Assembly: GCF_000378625.1 (NCBI RefSeq)
Contig: NZ_KB905161.1
Coordinates: 368,244 to 432,243, forward strand
Reading direction: 5' to 3'
Origin: Colwellia piezophila ATCC BAA-637
Lineage (GTDB): Bacteria; Pseudomonadota; Gammaproteobacteria; Enterobacterales; Alteromonadaceae
DNA: 64,000 nucleotides
Position numbers and translations under genes: made by a program. Under the pieces are notes generated by a model. The model ran no database searches, was not told where the DNA came from, and saw only the letters and a program-made list of their open reading frames with translations. This document shows, in pieces, positions 25,602-35,258 of the stretch. The first letter of the stretch is position 1; each line of letters starts with the position of its first letter.

Positions 25602-26087
25602 ATGCAAAGCCAAGTAATGTTTTATCTACTTAAAGATGAAGTTACAGATGAGAGTGATAAAGATACTCGTTCTGCGATTTATCATGCTTGTTTGCAAGCC
25701 AGTTATTTCTACCGCCAAAATCAACGGGTATATATTTATACCCAAGATAAACAGCACGCTGAACAAGTTGATGAAATGCTTTGGGCATTTGATAGCGACA
25801 GTTTTGTACCACATAACCTCGTCGGCGAAGGCCCAAAACAAGGTGCTGTTGTTGAAATAGGCTATCAAGCTCCGCAAGGACGTCGCCCAGTACTGATTAA
25901 CTTAACCAGTACTGTGCCTAACTTTGCTAATCAATTTCAATTTATCGTTGATTTTGTACCCAGTGATGAAACACTTAAACAACAAGCGAGAGAACGCTTT
26001 AAAACTTGCCGACAATGGGGCTTTCAAGTAGATAACCAAACGGTAACCGTGCCTGCCCCTCTACCAAGTGAGCCTGCTAATGAGTAG
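25602..26087 (+). CDS. holC: DNA polymerase III subunit chi
   Basis: A 161-residue HolC. It starts VMFYLLKDE and contains ACLQASYFYRQNQRVYIYTQDKQHAEQVDEMLWAFDSDSFVPHNL, the typical chi core that binds SSB and psi in the clamp-loader complex. It is slightly longer than E. coli chi (147) through a C-terminal tail (VPAPLPSEPANE). Its position between pepA and valS is the conserved one and supports the call. Confidence 0.93.
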   Translation: MQSQVMFYLLKDEVTDESDKDTRSAIYHACLQASYFYRQNQRVYIYTQDKQHAEQVDEMLWAFDSDSFVPHNLVGEGPKQGAVVEIGYQAPQGRRPVLINLTSTVPNFANQFQFIVDFVPSDETLKQQARERFKTCRQWGFQVDNQTVTVPAPLPSEPANE

Positions 26088-26247
26088 CTTCTCTGAGCTA
26101 TAACAGGCACAAAAAATACAGAACTCTATAAGTGTGCATCTACTGTAGCGCGCTTTTACTTTGTTAGTCTTTTATTGCTAAATTTTGCAGATAAGCACTA
26201 CGACAATAAAACAACGAATAATACTAAACTTATTACCGGATACTATG

Positions 26248-29118
26248 ATGGAAAAAACCTTTAACCCTACCGACATTGAACAGTCCCTCTACACCAGCTG
26301 GGAAGAGCAAGGTTACTTTAGCCCTACAGGCGAAGGTGACAGTTACAGCATTGCTATTCCACCACCTAATGTTACGGGTAGTTTACATATGGGTCATGCT
26401 TTTCAGCAAACCATCATGGATACGCTTATTCGTTACCAACGCATGCAAGGTAAAAACACCTTATGGCAAACAGGTTGCGATCATGCTGGTATCGCGACAC
26501 AAATGGTAGTTGAACGTAAGATTGCTGCTGAAGAAGACAAAACGCGCCATGATTATGGTCGTGAAGGTTTTATCGATAAAATCTGGGAATGGAAAGAAGA
26601 GTCTGGCGGCACTATAAGCAAACAAATGCGCCGTTTAGGCAACTCTATCGATTGGACTCGTGAACGCTTTACTATGGATGACGGTATGTCTGAAGCCGTA
26701 CAAGAAGTCTTTGTACGTTTATTTGAAGACGACCTAATCTACCGTGGTAAACGCCTAGTAAACTGGGATCCTAAATTCCATACCGCTATTTCAGATTTAG
26801 AAGTTGAAAACAAAGATAAAAAAGGCCACATGTGGCACTTGCGTTACCCGCTTGCTAATGGTGCAAAAACAGCCGATGGTCTTGACTATTTAGTGGTAGC
26901 GACCACTCGACCTGAAACTATGCTTGGCGACACGGGTGTTGCAGTAAACCCAGAAGATCCTCGTTATAAAGACTTAATTGGTAAACAGATTTTATTACCG
27001 TTAGTAAATCGTTTAATCCCAATAGTTGGTGATGACCATGCCGATATGGATAAAGGCACGGGTTGTGTAAAAATCACCCCTGGACATGACTTTAATGATA
27101 ATGAAGTTGGTAAACGTCACGCATTGCCACAAATAAACATCTTAGATAAAGATGCCGCTATTTTAGCTAACGCTGAAGTTTATGATACCAAAGGCGAAAA
27201 ATCTGATGTTTACAGCACTGAATTACCAAGCGAATTCGCCGGTATGGATCGTTTTGTTGCCCGTAAAGCTATCGTTGCTAAGTTTGATGAGCTCGGTTTA
27301 TTGGTTGAAGTTAAAGACCATGATTTAGTTGCCCCTTACGGTGATAGATCCGGCGTTATCATTGAGCCACTTCTTACTGACCAATGGTATGTACGTGTTG
27401 AAAAATTAGCCGGCCCTGCAGTTGAAGCCGTTAAAGACGGTCAAATTGAATTTGTCCCTAAGCAATATGAAAACATGTATTTTTCTTGGATGAACAACAT
27501 TCAAGATTGGTGTATTTCACGTCAACTATGGTGGGGACATAGAATCCCAGCTTGGTATGACGAAAGCGGTAAAGTGTATGTTGGCCGCAATGAAGCAGAA
27601 GTTCGTGCTAATAACCCAATTAGCGACGACATGAAATTAAGACAAGACGAGGATGTACTTGATACATGGTTCTCATCAGCTTTATGGACTTTCTCAACGC
27701 TAGGTTGGCCTAAAGAAACTGAAGATTTAAAAACCTTCCATCCTACCGATGTCTTGGTAACAGGTTTTGATATTATTTTCTTCTGGGTTGCCCGCATGAT
27801 CATGATGACCATGCACTTTAACAAAGATGAAAATGGTAAAGCACAAATCCCTTTCAAAAAGATTTACATGACCGGCCTTATTCGTGATGAAAATGGCGAT
27901 AAAATGAGTAAATCAAAAGGTAATGTGGTTGATCCGTTAGATATGATTGATGGTATTTCTCTTGAAGACTTATTGAAAAAACGTACCGGCAATATGATGC
28001 AGCCAAAACTTGCCAAGAAAATTGAAAAACTGACCAAAAAAGAATATCCAAACGGCATTGAAGCACACGGTACTGATGCGTTACGTTTCACTTTAACCTC
28101 AGTAGCGACTACTGGTCGTGATATTAGCTGGGACATGAAGCGTCTTGAAGGTTACCGTAACTTTACCAATAAATTATGGAATGCTAGTCGTTACGTAATG
28201 ATGAATACCGAGGAATTCGATTGTGGTCAAGCTTCAGAAAACGGCGCACCTGGCGAAATGGAATTATCTCTTGCTGATCGTTGGATCATAGGCCAGTTCG
28301 AACAAACAGTAAAAACGGTTCACGAAGCCTTTGATACTTACCGTTTTGATCTTGCCTCACAAGCTTTGTATGAATTTACCTGGAACCAATTTTGTGATTG
28401 GTACTTAGAGCTCACTAAGCCGGTATTATTCAAGGGTAATGAAGCACAACAACGCGGTACTCGTCATACCTTAGTAAACATATTAGAAAGCTTATTGCGC
28501 TTAATGCACCCGATTATGCCTTTTATCACCGAAACGATTTGGCAGCGTGTTCAGCCATTAAGTGACTTTAGTAAGGTGGGTGATTCAATTATGATTCAAG
28601 CCTTCCCTCAATTTGATCAGAGCAAGTGCGATCAACAAGCGATTGATGACTTAGAATGGGTAAAACAATTTATTGTTGCCATTCGAAATATTCGCGGCGA
28701 AATGGATATATCACCAAGTAAAGAATTACCGGTATTGCTTAAAAATGTCAGTGACCTTGATCAACGTCGTTTGAGCAGTAACGAGCAATTCTTATTAACG
28801 CTAGCAAAACTTGAAAGTATCACCATATTAGCTGAACACGAACAAGGCCCTGCTTCGGCATCTGCTGTTGTTGGTGATTTATCGGTACTTATTCCAATGG
28901 CTGGTTTAATCGATAAAGAAGCCGAGTTGGCCCGTTTAGATAAGGCTATGGATAAGCTTGAAAAAGATGCGGCGAGAACCCGTGGTAAGCTTAGTAATGA
29001 GAACTTCGTTGGTAAAGCCCCTGCAGCGGTTATTGAAAAAGAAAAAGCTAAATTGGCCGACGCAGAGTCTGCCCTCGCTAAAATGCTTGAGCAAAAAGAG
29101 CAAATAGCAGCGCTGTAA
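26248..29118 (+). CDS. valS: Valyl-tRNA synthetase
   Basis: A class I aminoacyl-tRNA synthetase of 956 residues, close to E. coli ValS (951). I chose ATG 26248 because the family begins MEKTFNPxxIEQ; ATG 26245 is next to it and equally possible, and the far upstream TTG is not. The HIGH-type motif is in [13 protein letters not shown], the KMSKS motif in [13 protein letters not shown], an editing domain lies between them, and the C-terminal coiled-coil arm that contacts tRNA is visible as [13 protein letters not shown]...[13 protein letters not shown]. It ends with a strong terminator. Confidence 0.98.
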   Translation: MEKTFNPTDIEQSLYTSWEEQGYFSPTGEGDSYSIAIPPPNVTGSLHMGHAFQQTIMDTLIRYQRMQGKNTLWQTGCDHAGIATQMVVERKIAAEEDKTRHDYGREGFIDKIWEWKEESGGTISKQMRRLGNSIDWTRERFTMDDGMSEAVQEVFVRLFEDDLIYRGKRLVNWDPKFHTAISDLEVENKDKKGHMWHLRYPLANGAKTADGLDYLVVATTRPETMLGDTGVAVNPEDPRYKDLIGKQILLPLVNRLIPIVGDDHADMDKGTGCVKITPGHDFNDNEVGKRHALPQINILDKDAAILANAEVYDTKGEKSDVYSTELPSEFAGMDRFVARKAIVAKFDELGLLVEVKDHDLVAPYGDRSGVIIEPLLTDQWYVRVEKLAGPAVEAVKDGQIEFVPKQYENMYFSWMNNIQDWCISRQLWWGHRIPAWYDESGKVYVGRNEAEVRANNPISDDMKLRQDEDVLDTWFSSALWTFSTLGWPKETEDLKTFHPTDVLVTGFDIIFFWVARMIMMTMHFNKDENGKAQIPFKKIYMTGLIRDENGDKMSKSKGNVVDPLDMIDGISLEDLLKKRTGNMMQPKLAKKIEKLTKKEYPNGIEAHGTDALRFTLTSVATTGRDISWDMKRLEGYRNFTNKLWNASRYVMMNTEEFDCGQASENGAPGEMELSLADRWIIGQFEQTVKTVHEAFDTYRFDLASQALYEFTWNQFCDWYLELTKPVLFKGNEAQQRGTRHTLVNILESLLRLMHPIMPFITETIWQRVQPLSDFSKVGDSIMIQAFPQFDQSKCDQQAIDDLEWVKQFIVAIRNIRGEMDISPSKELPVLLKNVSDLDQRRLSSNEQFLLTLAKLESITILAEHEQGPASASAVVGDLSVLIPMAGLIDKEAELARLDKAMDKLEKDAARTRGKLSNENFVGKAPAAVIEKEKAKLADAESALAKMLEQKEQIAAL

Positions 29119-29144
29119 TTCACAATACTTACCCATAGAAAAAT

Positions 29145-29180
29145 AAAGTGACGACTGGTCTAACTAGTGGTCACTTTTTT
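29145..29180 (+). terminator. valS terminator
   Basis: AAAGTGAC and its complement GTCACTTT (with an inner ACT/AGT) form a hairpin followed by a run of T, 27 bp after the valS stop. Confidence 0.8.
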
Positions 29181-29593
29181 ATTTAACCCTCAGTAAAACC
29201 TCTTATCACTACATTTCCACTAGCTTTGATAGCCACTCTCATTTAAAACTAAGAAATGTTGAACTAATCTAATTTTTTATAAAGCATATTAAAAATAACT
29301 ATGCTAGACTGCTTTTGCGTTGAGTTCTTGCGTTGCAGATGAAGGTTTATACTGACTTTTGTTGTAGGTTTTCTATCTTATACACTTTAGTGTATTGATA
29401 TACTTGATTATTCTACACAGACAGATTTTAAACAATGCAAACTGTTGTTTGAAGCATTATTTGTGTCGAATATGGTTTGTTCCTTCCTCTTCCTGTACTT
29501 TTTGGTAGAGGGCATTTACTCGGGTGAAAACGGTTTCTATCCATTCTGGAATAGAGCCACATTATTATTTTATGACTACGGGAAAATGTTAGT
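29181..29593 (+). promoter_or_regulatory. Promoter region and long 5' leader of the cold-shock gene
   Basis: A 413-bp region between the valS terminator and the csp start. cspA-type genes usually have 100-200 nt leaders that act as cold-sensing RNA. The stretch carries several TATACT/TATACA-like boxes (29347-29400) that could be the -10. Overlapping short ORFs here have no ribosome sites and are not credited. The leader fold was not computed. Confidence 0.4.
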
Positions 29594-29803
29594 ATGTCTG
29601 ATACAGTTACTGGTAAAGTTAAATTTTTCAACGAAACTAAAGGTTTCGGTTTTATAGAGCAAGAAAATGGTCCTGACGTGTTTGTTCACTTCAGCGCTAT
29701 CTCTGGAGACGGTTTCCGTACTCTAGCTGACGGTCAAGCAGTTACTTTTACTGTTAAACAAGGTCAAAAAGGCCCTGAAGCAGAAAACGTACTAGCTGTA
29801 TAA
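29594..29803 (+). CDS. Cold-shock protein (CspA family)
   Basis: A 69-residue single cold-shock domain. RNP1 is KGFGFI and RNP2 is DVFVHFSAI; aromatic residues in [14 protein letters not shown] form the nucleic-acid binding face. It acts as an RNA chaperone that melts secondary structure in the cold. It is a monocistronic gene with a long leader and its own strong terminator. Which of the several csp paralogues it corresponds to cannot be told. Confidence 0.95.
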   Translation: MSDTVTGKVKFFNETKGFGFIEQENGPDVFVHFSAISGDGFRTLADGQAVTFTVKQGQKGPEAENVLAV

Positions 29804-29824
29804 GTTTAACTTATAAGCTAAGCT

Positions 29825-29865
29825 AAAAAAACGAAGCATGAGTTTAACTCGTCCTTCGTTTTTTT
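29825..29865 (+). terminator. Cold-shock gene terminator
   Basis: Stem ACGAAG/CTTCGT is extended by A6/T7 tails on both sides, so it works on either strand. It lies 22 bp after the csp stop. Confidence 0.85.
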
Positions 29866-30054
29866 GTGCCTGTTGCTTTATTTCTCCCTATTTTAGGTTT
29901 TAATCCTGCGCCTCTAAGCCCTACCCTTGATAGCTTTCCTAATTCTTAAATCCTACCCATTAAGCCATTAAGCCCCTAAAGTAATGATTAGTTATTCTTA
30001 GGTTTAAACATACCTTTACAGTAAAACTAATAATTAAATAACCAACTGCTGCGC

Positions 30055-30822
30055 CTACCTAACTTTATAACGTCCTTGTATTAATAACTCTACCGTCCAA
30101 ATCAAACCAGTCAAACAAAACAGCAAGGTTAAGATAGCAAAAAAGATAATCTGCCAATTATTGAAACCGCCAACAGCATCTTGGCCAAATATAGCGTAAT
30201 CCATAAAGTGCAGCATAAAGAAAAAATCAACAAAGCGTTTATCTTCATTACTGTGACCCACTAAACGACCTGAGCTAGCATTGATATAGACACTCGTATC
30301 GAGTTCATCGATAAAATTGACTTGCCATAAATTATTTTTCTCTTTTAAAAAATCAGCGATCGGAGGCCTAACCAACAATACCTCCGCTATTTTTCCTGAA
30401 CCACTGTAACTAGACTGGGCAAGCGCAGATGCCATTTCAATATCTATTTGCTTAACGGTGCCAGTATAAGCATCAACTAAGCTAAAGTGGCTGTCAAAGT
30501 GGCTATATAAGCCTTTATCATGGGTTAATAAGTAATACGGCTGCCCAAGTCGCTGCACCAAGGTTATCTCACTAGCAGGGGAATTACTGGCAACTAAGAC
30601 TCTATGGGGAGCAAGCAAACGCTGAGGGTCAATATCTTGCTTAACAAATGCTTGCCTATATTGATTACCACTCGCTTTAGCATGATCCATCCAGTTAAAA
30701 AATATGCCGGTGCCTAGCCAAATAAACAATTGGATAAAAACCAATAATGATAACCACTTATGCAGTGACTTGATGGTTGATAACTTAAAGTATGTCGAGC
30801 TGTTTTCATTAGATTTTTTCAT
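30055..30822 (-). CDS. PepSY-type membrane protein
   Basis: A 255-residue protein: a cytoplasmic N-terminus, one helix (SLHKWLSLLVFIQLFIWLGTGIFF), a ~170-residue periplasmic part and a second helix near the C-terminus (IIFFAILTLLFCLTGLIWTVELL). The HKW start and the fold pattern match PepSY-associated TM proteins, often involved in periplasmic iron or redox tasks. It is a paralogue of the neighbouring upstream gene, whose end it overlaps by 14 nt. The exact role is unknown. Confidence 0.7.
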   Translation of the reverse strand: MKKSNENSSTYFKLSTIKSLHKWLSLLVFIQLFIWLGTGIFFNWMDHAKASGNQYRQAFVKQDIDPQRLLAPHRVLVASNSPASEITLVQRLGQPYYLLTHDKGLYSHFDSHFSLVDAYTGTVKQIDIEMASALAQSSYSGSGKIAEVLLVRPPIADFLKEKNNLWQVNFIDELDTSVYINASSGRLVGHSNEDKRFVDFFFMLHFMDYAIFGQDAVGGFNNWQIIFFAILTLLFCLTGLIWTVELLIQGRYKVR

Positions 30823-31582
30823 TAGCTGCCCCGAGTATTTTTACTTTGGTTTGGCTGGACTTAACTCTACGAGACTTTCCTTTGCTGCGCTTGGTCTGCG
30901 ATGGAGATAGGCGGTAGTAAGTAAGTACTAGGCCAAATATACTGGCAAGAAAAGCTAATATAGAAAAAACCCGTAGTAACTTATTGTCTGGGGATTCGTC
31001 GATATAATCCATAACATGAAATGAAAACATCCAATCAAATACACGCCAAAAGTTATGTCGCTTAGTCACTAGCTGAGCAGCATTGGCACTGATATAAAAA
31101 CTTGGGCTAGCAAAGTCATCAAAATCAATGCGCCATACCGGTAAATTCCGAGCACTGAGCTCCCGTGGAGGATTGTCTGTGATCAACTTAACACTGGTTA
31201 TCACGGCATTTTTATTAGCATAACTTTGCCGAGCAATTTCAGTCGCTAAACGTTCATTTATCGGTGAAAGTTGCTGGCCATCTTCTGCAGAAATGGTCAC
31301 TTTTTCTTTGTTGAGGTTAAAACGGTACACCGCTTGATTAAGCATTAAACCAAGTTTAATTTTACTGGCCTGTGGATGAGCGACTAATAGCTGTTTAAAG
31401 CTATAGTTAACCTGCTCAGCACTTATGGTCTGCTTTTCTTCTGCAACTAACGAATCACCATGTATATAATCGATATCCATTAGTACCATATAGGTACCTG
31501 TGATAGACCAAACAACAAATTGTAAGCCCACGAACAGCATTAACCACTTATGATACTTTCGACTATTTCTATGCCAAGACAC
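30809..31582 (-). CDS. PepSY-type membrane protein, paralogue
   Basis: A 257-residue protein built like the downstream gene: KYHKWLMLFVGLQFVVWSITGTYMVLMD helix, a periplasmic domain containing LPVWRIDFDDFASPSFYISANAAQLV, and a C-terminal helix pair region (VFSILAFLASIFGLVLTYYRL) with a very basic cytoplasmic tail. The two genes overlap and look like a tandem duplication acting together. The PepSY assignment is from the HKW helix and the VWRIDF-FYISA(N)-G/LV pattern. Confidence 0.7.
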   Translation of the reverse strand: MSWHRNSRKYHKWLMLFVGLQFVVWSITGTYMVLMDIDYIHGDSLVAEEKQTISAEQVNYSFKQLLVAHPQASKIKLGLMLNQAVYRFNLNKEKVTISAEDGQQLSPINERLATEIARQSYANKNAVITSVKLITDNPPRELSARNLPVWRIDFDDFASPSFYISANAAQLVTKRHNFWRVFDWMFSFHVMDYIDESPDNKLLRVFSILAFLASIFGLVLTYYRLSPSQTKRSKGKSRRVKSSQTKVKILGAANEKI

Positions 31583-31649
31583 TAAACCATCTCCCTTACA
31601 TTATGCCGCTTCATGATACCTGCTCAATTGTACCGGCTAGGTACAACCT

Positions 31650-32858
31650 TTAAATTTCTGCTAACGCTTGTACTAACATGGCTTCTATTTGTCCCATAAT
31701 GGCTTGATTGGTTTTGGCATCAAAACCACTAATACGTGGGGTATGAATATGGCCGGTAGGAATACTTGAGCCAAGTTTATTGCGCAGCGCAATACTGCGA
31801 TAGGATATTTCATTTGATAAATAACCACCGCCACCACCTTGTACTGACACTTTCCCCTTCAGCTCAGCTAAGCTATTGGCAGTGATATCTTTAGCCTTTC
31901 CTGAGGCGAGTATTGTTACACCACGGTTATCATTAATTTTATACTTGCCTTTGGCTTGCATCATTGCTTGATAAGGTAAACTAAAAAGTACAAATTCATC
32001 CCCCATTAGCGGTGCTTTAAGCAAACTAGGTACTAAAGGGTTAGCTTTATTAGCGCCAGTATAAATATTGACATTATCTGGTGCCGTGGAGCTGCGCCTT
32101 AAACCTGGGAAGTGTTCTAAATCGAAATCACTGCGCCCCATAGAGAGTGTAGCAATCAAGTCCACGCTATTAAGCGCATAAAAAGGCGCAAGTAAACTTT
32201 CTATTTCACCTTGGTCAAAATCGGCATAACGCACCGGTACCATCACGGTATTAATTTCTGCGGTAATGGTCTTTTTAACACCGTCGATAATACCACTGTA
32301 TTTAATAATTTTACCATCAAGCAATAAGGCCGCTAATCCGGATGGATTTGACTGCTTTAAATTTCGATCGAGCAGGAAGGGATCAAAACCGGTTAAAAAT
32401 ATGCGCTTATCGGTCGATTTTACATAAGCCATATCACGGTAACCGCGAGAGCTTTTTTCGAAGCTTTCTAACAAACTTGCCAGTTCGGTTTGGCTAAAGT
32501 TATTCTTAGTGGATTTAATAAAAGCATGAACAGCTAATCGAGTCCAATATAAAGGCCTATCGTCAACTATTTTACCACTTTGAGCTTGTTTTTTACTGAA
32601 TTGCCAAAGCTCATCACCGAGCTTATTCATCGCCCGTTGAGCAAGCGCGAAGTCGGACACCTGCAACCAACTACCTTGGAAAGCAGCCCAGTCAAAGTAA
32701 TCATTGAGCATAGGCATAACTTGCTGCGCTTTTTCAAGACGTAACTCTTCAATAGTTAGTTCAGTCTTAGCAATGGTGCTAGGACTTGTGGCATTGGTAA
32801 TAAAACTTGTGGAGATGGCGATAAAAAAAACAGCTAGGGGATAAAAAACCAACGTCAT
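31650..32858 (-). CDS. Exported pyroglutamyl-peptidase-like (C15) protein
   Basis: A 402-residue protein with an N-terminal signal peptide and a ~130-residue helical region, followed by a domain resembling pyrrolidone-carboxylate peptidase: FLTGFDPFLLD...NPSG near the start of the domain, SMGRSDFDLE in the middle, and GGYLSNEISYRSI...GHIHTP near the end. In classical enzymes the catalytic Cys sits in the xFVCN motif. Here the matching position is Ser (YLSN), while the His region (IHTP) is kept. Either it is a serine variant or it has lost peptidase activity. Unlike classical cytosolic enzymes it appears exported. Confidence 0.65.
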   Translation of the reverse strand: MTLVFYPLAVFFIAISTSFITNATSPSTIAKTELTIEELRLEKAQQVMPMLNDYFDWAAFQGSWLQVSDFALAQRAMNKLGDELWQFSKKQAQSGKIVDDRPLYWTRLAVHAFIKSTKNNFSQTELASLLESFEKSSRGYRDMAYVKSTDKRIFLTGFDPFLLDRNLKQSNPSGLAALLLDGKIIKYSGIIDGVKKTITAEINTVMVPVRYADFDQGEIESLLAPFYALNSVDLIATLSMGRSDFDLEHFPGLRRSSTAPDNVNIYTGANKANPLVPSLLKAPLMGDEFVLFSLPYQAMMQAKGKYKINDNRGVTILASGKAKDITANSLAELKGKVSVQGGGGGYLSNEISYRSIALRNKLGSSIPTGHIHTPRISGFDAKTNQAIMGQIEAMLVQALAEI

Positions 32859-32935
32859 GGTGAACCTTTATAAAATTTATTTAAACCATAATGCCATGAA
32901 CAACATTTAAGTAAACTTGTTATGTGACCTTAAAC

Positions 32936-32972
32936 AAAAAATGGCGCTATATGTTGTAAACATATAGCGCCA
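32936..32972 (-). terminator. Terminator of the riboflavin operon
   Basis: A perfect 14-bp stem TGGCGCTATATGTT (32942-32955) / complement (32959-32972) with a 3-nt loop is followed by T6 on the minus strand. It lies about 50 bp after the ribBA stop. Confidence 0.9.
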
Positions 32973-33019
32973 CTTATAAAGCTTATAGAGAGTGTTGTAC
33001 ACTCCTGAGCAGTAAATTA

Positions 33020-34129
33020 CTAATCTGCGATATACTCAACTACTTCTAAGCCAAAACCAGACAGTGAGTGATATTTAGTTTGTGAGCTTAATAAACGCAT
33101 TTTACTTACGCCTAAGTTAGCGAGTATTTGTGAGCCAACACCAACATTGCGCGAGCCAACATGACGGTTGATTTCTTTTACCACTTCACCGGCATCAATT
33201 TTGGCATATTTCTCAACAAGGTTAATAAGCTCAGTTGGCGATTCATGTTTGCCTAAAAGCACCAATACACCACCTTCTTTAGCGATTTTCTCTAAGGCAC
33301 TTGCCATCGGCCAAGTGGCTACACTTTCGCGTTGGCTGAATAATAAATCTCTAAAAGTATTTTCTAAATGCACACGCACAAGCGTTGGTTGTTCTGCTTT
33401 AATTTCACCTTTAGTTAAAGCAAAATGCGCTTGGCCATCAATGGTGTCTTTAAAAACGGTTAAATCAAACTCACCAAATGCGGTTGGCAGTTTACACTGA
33501 GAAACACGTTCGATAGTGGTTTCAGTGGCATTTCTAAATTCGATTAAATCGGCAATGGTGCCCATTTTAATATCATGTTTTTGCGCAATAACTTCTAAAT
33601 CAGGACGGCGCGCCATGGTGCCATCTTCATTTAAAATTTCAACAATAACAGCAGCAGATTCAAAACCCGCCATACGAGCTAAATCAACACCGGCTTCAGT
33701 ATGACCGGCGCGATTAAGCACACCGCCATCTTTAGCAATTAAAGGGAAAATATGACCAGGCTGGACGATATCTAGATGTGTTGAGCCTTTATTAGCGGCT
33801 GCAAGAACCGTAGTAGCACGGTCAGCGGCAGAAATACCCGTTGTTACACCCGTTGCAGCTTCAATAGATACGGTAAAGTTAGTACTAAACTGCGCATCAT
33901 TCTTGTCAACCATCAAAGGTATTTTTAATGTTTCACATTTTTCACGACTCATTGGCATACAAATCAAACCACGGCCATGAGTTGCCATAAAATTAATTGC
34001 TTCTGGGGTCACTTTTTCAGCGGCCATAATGAAGTCACCTTCATTTTCCCTGTCTTCATCATCCATTAAAATAACCATCTTACCTAAGGCGATGTCTGCG
34101 ATGATTTCTTGTGGGGTATTTAATTTCAT
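33020..34129 (-). CDS. ribBA: DHBP synthase fused to a degenerate GTP cyclohydrolase II domain
   Basis: A 369-residue protein. Residues 1-200 are 3,4-dihydroxy-2-butanone-4-phosphate synthase: [17 protein letters not shown], the [10 protein letters not shown] block and [13 protein letters not shown] with the active-site His and Glu. The rest resembles RibA, but the zinc-binding SECLTGDVFGSxRCDCG-type motif is absent (the region reads [15 protein letters not shown]), so GTP cyclohydrolase activity is unlikely. Such RibB-RibA-like fusions are common in gammaproteobacteria and rely on a separate RibA. It follows ribE, but a 226-bp MITE lies between them. Confidence 0.92.
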   Translation of the reverse strand: MKLNTPQEIIADIALGKMVILMDDEDRENEGDFIMAAEKVTPEAINFMATHGRGLICMPMSREKCETLKIPLMVDKNDAQFSTNFTVSIEAATGVTTGISAADRATTVLAAANKGSTHLDIVQPGHIFPLIAKDGGVLNRAGHTEAGVDLARMAGFESAAVIVEILNEDGTMARRPDLEVIAQKHDIKMGTIADLIEFRNATETTIERVSQCKLPTAFGEFDLTVFKDTIDGQAHFALTKGEIKAEQPTLVRVHLENTFRDLLFSQRESVATWPMASALEKIAKEGGVLVLLGKHESPTELINLVEKYAKIDAGEVVKEINRHVGSRNVGVGSQILANLGVSKMRLLSSQTKYHSLSGFGLEVVEYIAD

Positions 34130-34275
34130 TTCGGCCTCTTTGATGGCTAGCTATTTGTTAGCGCCATTTTACTCTGCATATGTATTGTATATTAATGAAT
34201 TCATAATTTTATGCACTCATCATTTGTTTGTTTAGCTTAATTCTCTGATCTTATCTGCTTAACCTGGTTACTTAA

Positions 34276-34501
34276 CCTGAACTCTGGATAAGCAGCACTT
34301 GCTCAATATTCCCCTTTATCCGGTTCTCAGCGTTAAAGCGTCGATAAATAACCAGTTATGCATAAACGTTTTGCCTTGATAATCGAATAAATTGAAACAT
34401 TGATAGAGTATATCGCTACTTTACCTTGTGAATTTTATTCTTAATAATCGTAAGCTGTTGTTTTTATTTAAACATCAAGCACTCATTATCCAGAGTTCAG
34501 G
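34276..34501 (-). mobile_element. 226-bp MITE (copy 1), between ribE and ribBA
   Basis: It has 16-bp perfect terminal inverted repeats (CCTGAACTCTGGATAA and its complement) and is flanked by 8-bp target duplications TTACTTAA (34268-34275 and 34502-34509). It has no ORF. It is a diverged copy of the element at 62685-62909 in opposite orientation (most positions identical). The right target duplication contains the ribE stop codon, so the insertion lies immediately after ribE. Confidence 0.93.
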
Positions 34502-35212
34502 TTACTTAATAAAGCCTGCTTTTATTAACATCGCTTCACTAACGTTTGATTTTGGCGTTGTCTCATTAACATCACTTTTAGTCAGTAAACGCTCTAGGTA
34601 ACGGGCAATTAAATCCACCTCAATATTCACCTTAGTGCCTATCTGATAATCAGCAAAGATAGTTTCTTTTACTGTGTGCGGCACTATCGTTAAACGAAAT
34701 TTACCTTGTAAAGAGCCTTGTGAAGAGCCTTTTGAGCCACCTTCAGCCAAGGCATTAACCGTTAGGCTAGTACCATCAATAGTAACAGAGCCCTTTTCAG
34801 CAATGTAATGCGCTAGTTCACTTGGCATACTTAACCAGTATTCAATGCTGTTACCGTTATTATTAATCGCTAATACTTCACTAACACCATCAACATGGCC
34901 AGAAACCATATGGCCACCAAAACGAGTACTGGCTAGCATAGCTTTTTCTAAGTTCACTTTACTACCCACTTGATAGTTAGCAAAACCTGTACGCTGTAGC
35001 GTTTCATTAGAAACATCAGCACTATAACTGCCATTGCCTTTAGTACTATTAAAATCCACCACGGTAAGACAAATACCGTTGGTGGCTATTGAGTCACCTA
35101 GCTTAACATCACTCATGTCCAAGCTATTGGTAGCAATAACTAAACGCGCACCTTGAGCATTAACATTGATAGCTTTTATGGCTCCAACCGCTTCGATAAT
35201 TCCTGTAAACAT
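34502..35212 (-). CDS. ribE: Riboflavin synthase alpha chain
   Basis: A 236-residue protein with two lumazine-binding repeats: MFTGIIEAVGAIKAI...GICLTV at the N-terminus and a second half starting near GHVDGVSEVL...DGTSLTVNAL. It catalyses dismutation of two 6,7-dimethyl-8-ribityllumazine molecules to riboflavin. It carries an unusual Ser/Gly-rich insertion (EGGSKGSSQGSLQGKF, about residues 154-169) in the second barrel. The stop codon is in the target duplication of the MITE. It is part of nrdR-ribD-ribE-ribBA. Confidence 0.96.
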   Translation of the reverse strand: MFTGIIEAVGAIKAINVNAQGARLVIATNSLDMSDVKLGDSIATNGICLTVVDFNSTKGNGSYSADVSNETLQRTGFANYQVGSKVNLEKAMLASTRFGGHMVSGHVDGVSEVLAINNNGNSIEYWLSMPSELAHYIAEKGSVTIDGTSLTVNALAEGGSKGSSQGSLQGKFRLTIVPHTVKETIFADYQIGTKVNIEVDLIARYLERLLTKSDVNETTPKSNVSEAMLIKAGFIK

Positions 35213-35258
35213 AGACTTCTCTATTTAATTTTTTGTGTGTTTATTTATTAGCTGTTAG

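Noticed and set aside
29445-29657. 70-codon ORF overlapping the cold-shock start
   Set aside because: It lies in the expected untranslated leader, runs into the csp gene in another frame and has no ribosome site.
33020-34129. Active GTP cyclohydrolase II
   Set aside because: The zinc-binding Cys motif and catalytic residues are absent from the C-terminal domain.
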